In this document: positions 8,399-15,267 of the stretch, one piece after another
Layout of the letters: each line of letters begins with the position of its first letter
How positions within the stretch are numbered: the first letter of the stretch is position 1
Assembly: GCA_937973935.1 (NCBI GenBank)
Contig: CALJJF010000065.1
Coordinates: forward strand, 1-29,081
Direction of reading: 5' to 3'
Source of the DNA: MKRK01 sp001896915
GTDB taxonomy: Bacteria > Bacillota > Clostridia > Oscillospirales > Acutalibacteraceae
DNA: 29,081 nt
Made by a program: the position numbers and the translations under genes
The notes under the pieces: generated by a model
Told to the model about the DNA's origin: nothing
Seen by the model: the letters and a program-made list of their open reading frames with translations, nothing else
Databases searched by the model: none

Positions 8399-8962
8399 AT
8401 GAAAAAATGTAAAGTTAAAACAAATGGTATTTATCTGATTTTTATAATATTCAGCCTTATGTTAATAAATGCAGGATGTAAGAATGTAAATAGCAGTCAT
8501 GATATTGCAAATGTGACAACAATAAAAATAACAGATTATAACGCATATCCTTCAAAAACAAGTGATCAGATAAAATATTATGAAAAAATGTTTGAACAAA
8601 ACAAAGAAATATACACACAAATTAATATGATTATAAAAGGTGAATATAGTCAATGCGCAATAGGATATGATAAAGATAATAATGAAATAGGCACAGCAGG
8701 TCTTGACACATCCATTGAGAAACTGTCGTATGAAGAAGTTGATTTGATTAAGCAATTTTTCAAGGACAATAGAATACAGATGATTTTGTATGAAGATGGA
8801 AATATTGATTACCAATATGAATATCATATACTTGATGAAATGAGATATTCATTAAGATATACATCTGATGTTATTCAAGATGATTATACAGATATAGTAA
8901 CAGAATTTCAAAAAGGAGTATATTTGTTAGCAACAGTCGGAAAAGATGATTTAATACCTTGA
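8399..8962 (+). CDS. Putative lipoprotein of unknown function
   Basis: The protein has 187 residues. After a charged N-terminus (MKKCKVK) comes a hydrophobic segment ending LMLINAGCKN, an acceptable but not ideal lipobox with the lipid-modified cysteine near residue 27. The rest is hydrophilic, rich in Asp, Tyr and Ile, with no recognised domain. GTAGGTGG lies upstream of the ATG. It starts 23 bases after the transposase and is followed by a hairpin-promoter repeat. In this island lipoproteins usually follow a toxin tip. No tip is left upstream here, so it may be an immunity gene that outlived its toxin; this is only contextual. Confidence 0.6.
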   Translation: MKKCKVKTNGIYLIFIIFSLMLINAGCKNVNSSHDIANVTTIKITDYNAYPSKTSDQIKYYEKMFEQNKEIYTQINMIIKGEYSQCAIGYDKDNNEIGTAGLDTSIEKLSYEEVDLIKQFFKDNRIQMILYEDGNIDYQYEYHILDEMRYSLRYTSDVIQDDYTDIVTEFQKGVYLLATVGKDDLIP

Positions 8963-9016
8963 AGTCACTATAAAGTTAGGAGCAGAGTTAACTCATTATG
9001 GTACATATTCAAGTCT

Positions 9017-9193
9017 CGAAGCAATGGTCCTTTTATGCAGCAGAACGTCACAAGGTATCGCCAAACACGAGCGGGGTAAGATTTTCTTACCCCGCTCGTG
9101 ATTTATTATATCGGCTGGTGTAACCAAATAAGAGATTACAATGTTGTAACAAATATTGACATGGGAATCGGGTTGAATTACAATAGAAACAAC
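9017..9193 (+). repeat. Hairpin-dyad-promoter repeat, copy 1
   Basis: A unit of about 175 bp closely matches 10378-10548. The order is: a left flank (CGAAGCAATGG, CAAGGTATCGCCAAA); a perfect hairpin at 9066-9100 with 16-bp arms (CACGAGCGGGGTAAGA) and a TTT loop; TCGGCTGGTGTAACCAAATA; a near-palindrome TTACAATGTTGTAA at 9136-9149; and a promoter at 9156-9184. The hairpin has the strength of a terminator stem but no T-run. It begins about 100 bases after the preceding lipoprotein stop. Together the parts look like an insulating boundary followed by a start signal for the next cassette. Confidence 0.75.
9156..9184 (+). promoter_or_regulatory. Promoter inside repeat copy 1
   Basis: TTGACA (9156-9161), 17 bases, then TACAAT (9179-9184). 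The dyad TTACAATGTTGTAA lies just upstream and could bind a regulator. The nearest gene downstream starts at 9467, giving a leader of about 275 bases in which I see no further gene. Confidence 0.7.
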
Positions 9194-9466
9194 GTATAAC
9201 AAAGTTTTGGTCTGGTTTATGTTCAACATATTTAGCAAGTAATATATTTTATAACAAAGCTAATTAACAGGAAGGAATTGAAACCTCCCAACCACAGCCG
9301 GCAAACCTATTTAGTGACTATATATAAAAGTGCTATTATAACTTATTTTAACAGTGATGAACAAAAGAAAAGATGCTGATCTAGGTACAACCAAACTAAT
9401 GAACGTTTATCATTTTCACGGGCTGACTGATTTGGATTATTAGCATATGAATAGGAGAAATAACTA
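9194..9466. other. Intergenic leader with nothing recognised
   Basis: Together with repeat copy 1, this fills the roughly 500 bases between the genes at 8399 and 9467. The reading frames are short on both strands, and I see no homology to RHS tips, no strong hairpin and no RNA gene. Confidence 0.4.
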
Positions 9467-10276
9467 ATGAAAAAAGCGAAAATTATATTATTTATATTAT
9501 TAATTATAGTTATAATATCTATAATTATAAGCGTGTTCTTTTTATTAAATAAGAAGTCATATAATTATGTTAACTTTATGTTTGAGACTCCCAAAACTAT
9601 CGAAGTTAAAATATTGAACTCTCAAAAATCTATAAAATTTATTGGGGAATCGGAGGATTCATGCACTTATTTTGATGATAAGTACAATGCTTTCACATTT
9701 GATAAAAGATGGGGAATTATCTTTCAGTATACAAATGAAGAGTTAAATCCTTTTAGCAATTATTACAGTGCAAACGAACAAACGAACAATGCTCTATTGT
9801 CCAATGAACAAATGAAAGACAGAGCAAATGCATTTTTAAAAGACTTTATTGACTTAGAAAAATATACTTTTATTGATTGTGTATTTTGGGATCCTGTATC
9901 ATATAAGCCGAAGGTCCCAATGTTCCTGATATCATATTCAAAATTGAAGGGCGGATATAATACAGATGATCACATTGAATTAATGATAAATCAAAATGGA
10001 GACGTATTAAGTTATTCAGTAGAACAGTACAAAGCATTTGATAAAATTAAACTACCTAAAATAAATGAAAAAGAAATATTGGGAAAATTAGATAGAAAAA
10101 TCAAAGAAAAATTAAAAGATAAATTGATTAAATATGAAATCGTTTCAAAATCTGATCGATATTTAGGCAATAACGACAGTGGAGATTTGTGTATGATATA
10201 TGATGCAACTGTTACGATTAAATTAGAACAGGGTAATACACAAGTTAAAGAAAAGATTTATATTGAGCTTACTTAA
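9467..10276 (+). CDS. Membrane-anchored extracytoplasmic protein, possibly PepSY/YcdB-like
   Basis: The protein has 269 residues, with AGGAG nine bases before the ATG. Residues 5-29 form a single very hydrophobic helix (ILFILLIIVIISIIIS) after MKKAK, so the protein is probably anchored in the membrane with its body outside. No lipobox cysteine is present. The pattern RANAFLKDFIDLEKY together with LMINQNGDVLSYSVEQY is reminiscent of YcdB/PepSY-like repeats, in which a helix is followed by strands. This is a weak resemblance. The region is strongly AT-rich. It is driven by the repeat promoter at 9156 and followed by another copy of the same repeat. I cannot assign a function. Confidence 0.6.
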   Translation: MKKAKIILFILLIIVIISIIISVFFLLNKKSYNYVNFMFETPKTIEVKILNSQKSIKFIGESEDSCTYFDDKYNAFTFDKRWGIIFQYTNEELNPFSNYYSANEQTNNALLSNEQMKDRANAFLKDFIDLEKYTFIDCVFWDPVSYKPKVPMFLISYSKLKGGYNTDDHIELMINQNGDVLSYSVEQYKAFDKIKLPKINEKEILGKLDRKIKEKLKDKLIKYEIVSKSDRYLGNNDSGDLCMIYDATVTIKLEQGNTQVKEKIYIELT

Positions 10277-10377
10277 CGGCAGAGGTAGGGGACCTTCAGA
10301 AGAAAAATTAGAAACGAGGAGAAGGTTCTCTTATACGGCTGTACCTTAGCAAAACAAGAAGGCGGTTGATATGTTTG

Positions 10378-10548
10378 CGAGGCAATGGTTCTCTTGTACA
10401 GAACATCCCAAGGTATCACCAAACACGAGCGGGGTTGAGTTTCAACCCCGCTCGTGAATTATTATACCGGCTAGCGTAAACAAATAAGTGATTACAATAT
10501 TGTAACAAATATTGACATAGAAATCAGATTGAACTACAATGAGACAAC
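10378..10548 (+). repeat. Hairpin-dyad-promoter repeat, copy 2
   Basis: This has the same order of elements as copy 1 (9017-9193): left flank CGAGGCAATGG and CAAGGTATCACCAAA; hairpin at 10424-10456 with 15-bp arms (CACGAGCGGGGTTGA) and a GTT loop; the perfect palindrome TTACAATATTGTAA at 10492-10505; and a promoter at 10512-10540. The upper stem differs from copy 1 on both sides (GTTGA/TCAAC against GTAAGA/TCTTAC), so pairing is kept although the bases changed. The stretch 10277-10377 before it holds no gene that I can see. Confidence 0.75.
10512..10540 (+). promoter_or_regulatory. Promoter inside repeat copy 2
   Basis: TTGACA (10512-10517), 17 bases, then TACAAT (10535-10540). Both boxes and the spacing are identical to copy 1 while the spacer has diverged, which points to selection on the promoter. 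The perfect 14-bp palindrome TTACAATATTGTAA ends seven bases before the -35 box. The next gene starts at 10650. Confidence 0.7.
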
Positions 10549-10649
10549 AGCGGAAACGTAAGTGTATAAAGGACTGACCGGCGTACCCTATGGGTATCAG
10601 AATGAATAGTATTGGTTGCATCAACAATTTAATTTAAGGGTGAGTGAGT

Positions 10650-11777
10650 ATGAAATTGAGAATGGTTTTAATCATTTTATTAATCTGCATTTTATCAGGC
10701 TGTTCAAATTCCGTTCGTAACATGGATTCATCTAAACAAGTGTCAGGTAACAGCCTAGTGACTACTTCATCGAAAGAATTGGGCTTCAAGTTTTATAAAA
10801 ATATTGATATCAGTGATGAGAAGATGGAAAAAGTATTCTCACCCAATAAAGAACACTATATCAGCTATGAATATAGTGGAACACATGAAAAATTGTTATA
10901 TCGGTTTTTTGAAGGAGATTCGGATACGGTATTATATGAACAAGCATTCGATCTTGCACAAGATAAAGCACCCTGTGAATGGCTAGATAATAAATGTGTA
11001 TTGATTTTAGGATCGGTAATCTATGATATTCAATCAAAAAATAAGGAAATTATAAAAATCAACGGTGCAAAAACAATTGATTGTTTTCAATATAACTATA
11101 GTATGGATGAAAGCAAAAAACAAATATCATATTTAACATATCATAAAACATCAAAGGACTATGAATATATCCAAAAGGTATCAATTTACGATATTGCTGA
11201 TATGACATGCTTCAAAATATTTGAGAGTAAGCTATTTGTTATGGAATATTATGTAGCGAATGTTTTTTGGGATAGTAAAATGAATGTTTATTTTGACTAT
11301 TATTCTGAGAAGAGCTATGAGGCAAATGTCAAAGGGTTTACCAGTTATAAATATCAATATGATAAAAAACAATTAAAAGTACTCTCCCGTGATTTGATTC
11401 CATTACAAATAACTCCGGACAATAAATGGCTTGTATTACTCCCTTTTTCAAAGAATGAAAAAGTAATATTTCGAAATATAGATAGTGGAACTGAAAAAGT
11501 TGTTGATTTTAATGGGTTATTATTAACGGAAATAAGCAATATAAAATGGTCAGAAGACAAGAAGAATTTTTGCGTTTATTTCGGTCCAGACAGTATGATT
11601 TGTCGTATTTATAATTTTGACGATTTTAAGATGGTAAAGGAAGTAGATTTTTCAGGAATTATTAAAAGTATTAACGGCAATGTGAATTTTGATTATGTTG
11701 ATAATAGGTTCGTTATAGGGATTCAGGAAGATATTAATAAAAAGCAATGTAAATTATATGAGATAATCTTTGGTTGA
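10650..11777 (+). CDS. Putative lipoprotein, beta-propeller-like
   Basis: The protein has 375 residues. The ATG at 10650 is chosen because AAGGG lies nine bases upstream; the GTG at 10644 is too close to it. The signal sequence MKLRMVLIILLICILSGCSN has a textbook lipobox (LSGC), with the modified cysteine at residue 18. The body has repeated short strand patterns such as SIYDIADMTCFKI, VIFRNIDSGTEKVV and NKWLVLLPFS, as in WD40/TolB-type propellers; no family can be named with confidence. It is AT-rich and driven by repeat copy 2. An RHS remnant starts directly at its stop. Lipoproteins of similar length at 12522 and 14066 follow toxin tips, so an immunity-type role is possible. Confidence 0.65.
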   Translation: MKLRMVLIILLICILSGCSNSVRNMDSSKQVSGNSLVTTSSKELGFKFYKNIDISDEKMEKVFSPNKEHYISYEYSGTHEKLLYRFFEGDSDTVLYEQAFDLAQDKAPCEWLDNKCVLILGSVIYDIQSKNKEIIKINGAKTIDCFQYNYSMDESKKQISYLTYHKTSKDYEYIQKVSIYDIADMTCFKIFESKLFVMEYYVANVFWDSKMNVYFDYYSEKSYEANVKGFTSYKYQYDKKQLKVLSRDLIPLQITPDNKWLVLLPFSKNEKVIFRNIDSGTEKVVDFNGLLLTEISNIKWSEDKKNFCVYFGPDSMICRIYNFDDFKMVKEVDFSGIIKSINGNVNFDYVDNRFVIGIQEDINKKQCKLYEIIFG

Positions 11778-12541
11778 GCAAGGATACAATTGGTATAGGG
11801 GACACAACGGGGCAATCAAACTCAGACAGAGCCTACACATATGACAACCTGAAACGCCTGAACGCTGGAACCTCTGAAGACAGTGCAAAGCACAGAAGGT
11901 GCTTACAAACAAGTAATCAATTGAAGCTTGGGATATGGTGCCAGCTTAAACAAATATGATGCTACAGATATATTGTATTTAAAGAAAAAGATAGCAGGCT
12001 GTGATATCTGCGACTATATGCTTGGAATGAGTGATGATAAGTTCCATGATGGATCTTATCACAAATGAAACTGAAAATCTAGCGGGGAAAGGGTTCGTCA
12101 CCCTTTTATACAAATGAAGATTGATGCGGATGGTATTACTCTAAACGGTAAAGAAAAATATGGGGAACCCATCAAAGCCAAACTTCAATATTAAATGGTG
12201 TTCTTGATGCCGAAATAAATCATTATGTTGTGTTACCGGGCGGCTATAGTGGCAAAGCAAAATTAGGTGTTGTTGCATTGGTAAAAGATCATACTACAAA
12301 TAACTATCAATTGGCAGTCATGGCTGATACTGGACCCTGAGGTGCGACTCCGGGTGAAGTCTCAATTAGTATATGTTGGGATTTAGGTTATTCATTAAAT
12401 AGATTTTATGGACCAACAGGTGATTTTCAAGTTATTAATTCCCCCCGTTCAAAAAGCTCTTGGGTAAGAGATACTGAATCGCTCAATAGACAAATTAATC
12501 AAAGTGGGAGGATGTATTTTGATGAAACAATTAACAATTAG
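11778..12541 (+). pseudogene. Degraded RHS fragment with GH75 chitosanase-like tip
   Basis: The remains of an RHS gene appear in several frames. Just after 11777 a YD repeat reads AYTYDNLKRLNAG. After frameshifts, KYDATDILYLKKKIAG and MKIDADGITLNGKEKYG (from 12114) follow. From 12170 one frame reads HQSQTSILNGVLDAEINHYV, then VLPGGY, then AVMADTGP, a TGA stop at 12338-12340, and GATPGEVSISICWDLGYS to TAG at 12539. The order 'D-A-E, Y-V-V-L-P, A-D-x-G-P, G-E-x-S' is the layout of glycoside hydrolase family 75 (chitosanases), and the Asp of ADTGP and Glu of GEVS are kept. The frame ends 20 bases inside the next lipoprotein gene, as in the M91 tip pair further on. At least two frameshifts and one nonsense codon make it non-functional as read. 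Confidence 0.65.
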
Positions 12542-13550
12542 TTTGTTATTAATTCCTACATTTATAATTGTATTTCTTTCTGGGTGTAGCAATGATTCAA
12601 AATCAAGTCATAACAATTCAAGTAACCCATCTCAAAGTTCTGCCCATTCATTTTGGGCGGATGATGTTATAAAAGTCACAACTATAGAAGAAAATGAGGA
12701 AAGTGTATATTATATTTCAAACATTGGAATTATGAAATATAATAAGAAGAATAAAACAAAAACTGTTTTGGTGAAAAGTGAATTTATTGAATCATTTTGC
12801 ATAGACAATAACTTACTTTATTTTTGTGAAGACGAAACAACAATTTATCGGATTGATTTAAATGGAAGTAATCTTAAAAAAATTCTTAATTTGAACCAAG
12901 TAGAAAACTTATTAGTTGAAAATAGTCTTGGCTATTTTAAAGTTTACGATCAGTATATTTACATTAAAGCTTCTGGAACATCATTCATTCGATATTCACT
13001 GAAAACACAGAAGGCGGAAGTTTTTGCGGACGATGTCTCAGAATATCTATTTTTCGATCAATATTTTTACTTTATTGATCATGAAGAAAAAAGCTTCTCA
13101 ATTTTTCGTAAAGATTTATATACGGGCAAGATCGATTTACTGCGTGGAGACGGTATCTCAAAATATGAAATTTCATCACAACAAGTCGATACATATGACT
13201 TGTATGATAACGTATTTGTATTAAACCATCAGTTGTATTACACCACACGGGAACCCGCGCAGATTTTCAGGATGGATCAGAGCAGAAACGATATACTGAT
13301 TGATGGGTTTAATGACAACGAGGGAGTAAACTATCTATCCGTCTATTCAAGTGGATACAAGCTGTTTTATATTTCTGAATCGGGAACACGAAAGAACCAT
13401 CTTTATGCTTATGATTTGAAAACAAATAAGAGAGAAGAATTATTAGTGATGGATGATGTAAATTATGCATTGGGAATCAAAATCATTAATGACGTTGTCT
13501 TTTATTATTCTGCAACCAATAAGAGTATAGCATATGCACTAATTCAATAA
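12522..13550 (+). CDS. Putative lipoprotein of the DUF5050-like propeller type
   Basis: The protein has 342 residues. The ATG at 12522 is preferred: GGGAGGA lies about ten bases upstream and the signal sequence MKQLTISLLLIPTFIIVFLSGC then has normal length, with the lipobox LSGC and the cysteine at residue 22. Repeated units such as TIYRIDLNGSNLKKIL, SIFRKDLYTGKIDLL, QIFRMDQSRNDIL and LYAYDLKTNKREELL are typical of DUF5050-type beta-propellers, which carry the recurring pattern I-Y-R-x-D-x-x-G. It is an outer-face membrane-anchored protein. It overlaps the end of the broken GH75-like tip by 20 bases, so it was probably translated together with it. This makes it a candidate immunity protein against a wall-attacking enzyme; that role is inference. 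Confidence 0.7.
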   Translation: MKQLTISLLLIPTFIIVFLSGCSNDSKSSHNNSSNPSQSSAHSFWADDVIKVTTIEENEESVYYISNIGIMKYNKKNKTKTVLVKSEFIESFCIDNNLLYFCEDETTIYRIDLNGSNLKKILNLNQVENLLVENSLGYFKVYDQYIYIKASGTSFIRYSLKTQKAEVFADDVSEYLFFDQYFYFIDHEEKSFSIFRKDLYTGKIDLLRGDGISKYEISSQQVDTYDLYDNVFVLNHQLYYTTREPAQIFRMDQSRNDILIDGFNDNEGVNYLSVYSSGYKLFYISESGTRKNHLYAYDLKTNKREELLVMDDVNYALGIKIINDVVFYYSATNKSIAYALIQ

Positions 13551-13578
13551 ATGAAAAAACACTACACTCATTCGCCCT

Positions 13579-14022
13579 GTGAAAGGCGGTGTAATTGACG
13601 AACCTGATTGGCCTTATTATAAAAGAACTGGAAGCCTCAGTGGAAAATTACATGGCGGAATGGATTTTTCTATTTCTGCCGAAACTGATGTGAAATCTGT
13701 TTTTTACGGGAAGGTATTATTTACTTCAACTGGAGCGAACAAAGCTACTGATGTAAAATATGGTAATTGGAGCGGCCGTTATGGAACTTGTATAATAATC
13801 GAATCATTTATTACGGGAGAAAAATGCCAAGTTTTATATGCCCATTTAAACAGTATTTCAGTAAATAAAGGCCAAACAGTTAATTCTGGAACTTCAATAG
13901 GAAAATCCGGCAATACAGGAAATTCAGCAGGACCACATTTGCATTTTGAAGCAAGAAGGTCTCCGTATAAATTTGAATTAAAAAGTTTCGTGGATATGAG
14001 GAACATGTTTAGTAAATATTAA
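13579..14022 (+). CDS. Orphan M23 (LytM-type) zinc endopeptidase domain
   Basis: A 147-residue reading frame is almost nothing but an M23 peptidase domain. The zinc ligands are all visible: H25 and D29 in KLHGGMDF, and the H-x-H pair H120/H122 in GPHLHFE, with H89 in LYAHLNS. M23 enzymes cut peptide crossbridges of peptidoglycan outside the cell. There is no signal peptide and no good ribosome binding site before the GTG at 13579. The frame is already open upstream to a TGA at 13552, reading TTLIRPVKGG. It therefore looks like the carboxy-terminal piece of a larger protein, most simply an RHS tip that lost its core. A lipoprotein follows 43 bases later. The true start, or whether it is expressed at all, is unclear. 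Confidence 0.75.
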   Translation: MKGGVIDEPDWPYYKRTGSLSGKLHGGMDFSISAETDVKSVFYGKVLFTSTGANKATDVKYGNWSGRYGTCIIIESFITGEKCQVLYAHLNSISVNKGQTVNSGTSIGKSGNTGNSAGPHLHFEARRSPYKFELKSFVDMRNMFSKY

Positions 14023-14065
14023 TTTCTATCAGTATAAAAGCAATATAATTAAAGGAGAAAAACGA

Positions 14066-15109
14066 ATGAAAATACTTGCATTTTCTTGTATTATACTCAC
14101 AATTGTATTTTTGTCGTCTTGTTCTAAAGTGAAAATAAATACGTCAGAAATAACAACTTATTCTCAAACAACATCATCTGATATACAAATGAATTTACCT
14201 CAAAAAATAACACGGCTAAATTTTGTATGTGCATATAAAAAATATTTATATATAAGCTATCAAAATCAAATTTTAAAGTTTTCTCAGGATTTATCATCAA
14301 AAGAAGTTGTTTATACAAATAATGATTTTAACAATTATTTTATTTCAGACTTTATGATAATTGATGAAAGCACATTATACATTAGGTTGACGGATAATGG
14401 GGAACCTCGCCCCATTGTAAAGTTTATCACAATTGATTTAAAAAGCATGAAATCAACTCCTCTTTTCAAAGAAAACAAAGAGTATTCGTATGGAGTTCCG
14501 GTTTTAATGAATGACAATATTTATTACAGCAGATATGAAAAAGAAGATTTTCAAGAAAAACACCCATCCATAATTAAAAGAGATTTTTTCGGCAATGAAA
14601 CAGTTATACTCAAGGACATATATTATTACAATTTTTACAATTCAAAAATTTATTATATGACTGAATATAGCAGTAATACCATATACAGCTCTAATCTTGA
14701 TGGCGGTGATGTAAAAAGTGAACTTAGTATAGAAAATGATTTAATAGCTTTTGAAATATATAACGACAGAATTTATTATGACATTTGGGATGGCGGAAAT
14801 GATAGTATTAATGTCTATGAACTTTTTACTAAAAAAACTGTAATCTTATGTTCGACATTTTATCGTTCTACATTATTTTTTAATGACAAATTTGCTTTTG
14901 CATTAGAAACGAAAACCGGAAATCTTCTCAAGATTAATACAAATAGTTATTCAACAACCAGTGTTAAGCAAAACATTGATTTACAAAATTATAGTATTAT
15001 TGATGATTGGATTTACGCACAAAACATAAACGCTGACACTGAGAAAACACATGAAGTTAATTTATACAGGATGAAATTGGACGGGACTTCTCTTGAAAAA
15101 ATCAATTAA
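14066..15109 (+). CDS. Putative lipoprotein of the DUF5050-like propeller type
   Basis: The protein has 347 residues, with AAAGGAG seven bases before the ATG. The signal sequence MKILAFSCIILTIVFLSSCS carries the lipobox LSSC, with the cysteine at residue 19. Strand-rich repeats such as NTIYSSNLDGGDVKSEL, INVYELFTKKTVIL and NLYRMKLDGTSLEKIN resemble those of the lipoprotein at 12522 and suggest a beta-propeller. It lies directly downstream of the orphan M23 peptidase domain. That makes it the natural candidate for protection against that wall hydrolase, though propeller lipoproteins have other uses too. Confidence 0.7.
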   Translation: MKILAFSCIILTIVFLSSCSKVKINTSEITTYSQTTSSDIQMNLPQKITRLNFVCAYKKYLYISYQNQILKFSQDLSSKEVVYTNNDFNNYFISDFMIIDESTLYIRLTDNGEPRPIVKFITIDLKSMKSTPLFKENKEYSYGVPVLMNDNIYYSRYEKEDFQEKHPSIIKRDFFGNETVILKDIYYYNFYNSKIYYMTEYSSNTIYSSNLDGGDVKSELSIENDLIAFEIYNDRIYYDIWDGGNDSINVYELFTKKTVILCSTFYRSTLFFNDKFAFALETKTGNLLKINTNSYSTTSVKQNIDLQNYSIIDDWIYAQNINADTEKTHEVNLYRMKLDGTSLEKIN

Positions 15110-15118
15110 ATCAGTCTC

Positions 15119-15161
15119 ATCCTCCGAAGCAGTCAAGCGACTGCTTCAGAGCAGATAGGAT
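15119..15161. repeat. Nested inverted repeat after the lipoprotein gene
   Basis: A perfect 9-bp stem GAAGCAGTC/GACTGCTTC with an AAGC loop lies at 15126-15147. It is enclosed by the short outer arms CATCCT (15118-15123) and AGGATG (15157-15162). It begins nine bases after the stop of the gene ending at 15109 and may work as a terminator, though no T-run follows. It touches the left side of REP-like copy B and could belong to that element. Confidence 0.45.
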
Positions 15162-15258
15162 GACCCCAAGGGGACGGTTCTATTGGTTGATAACACCCTG
15201 GAGTATGACAGGAAGATTTGGGGACGGGAAGATTTGGGGACGTGCCTGATTTTGCACA
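15147..15258 (+). repeat. REP-like element, copy B, at the RHS breakpoint
   Basis: This segment has the same ordered blocks as copy A (7711-7806): CCAAGGGGACGGTTCTATTG, AACACCCTGGAGTATG, GGGGACGTGCCTGA and TTTGCACA. Inside it a 16-base unit (GGAAGATTTGGGGACG) is repeated twice in tandem, at 15211-15226 and 15227-15242. Directly after its right end (from about 15262) RHS coding sequence starts in mid-gene. The element therefore marks an insertion or deletion junction. Confidence 0.6.
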
Positions 15259-15267
15259 TATCCGCCG

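Noticed and set aside
9121..9199. A coding-looking stretch in repeat copies 1 and 2 (shared peptide DYN-V-TNID---LNYN)
   Set aside because: The frame is closed upstream in copy 2 and has no start site. The similarity follows from the shared promoter and dyad sequence, with differences not favouring silent positions.
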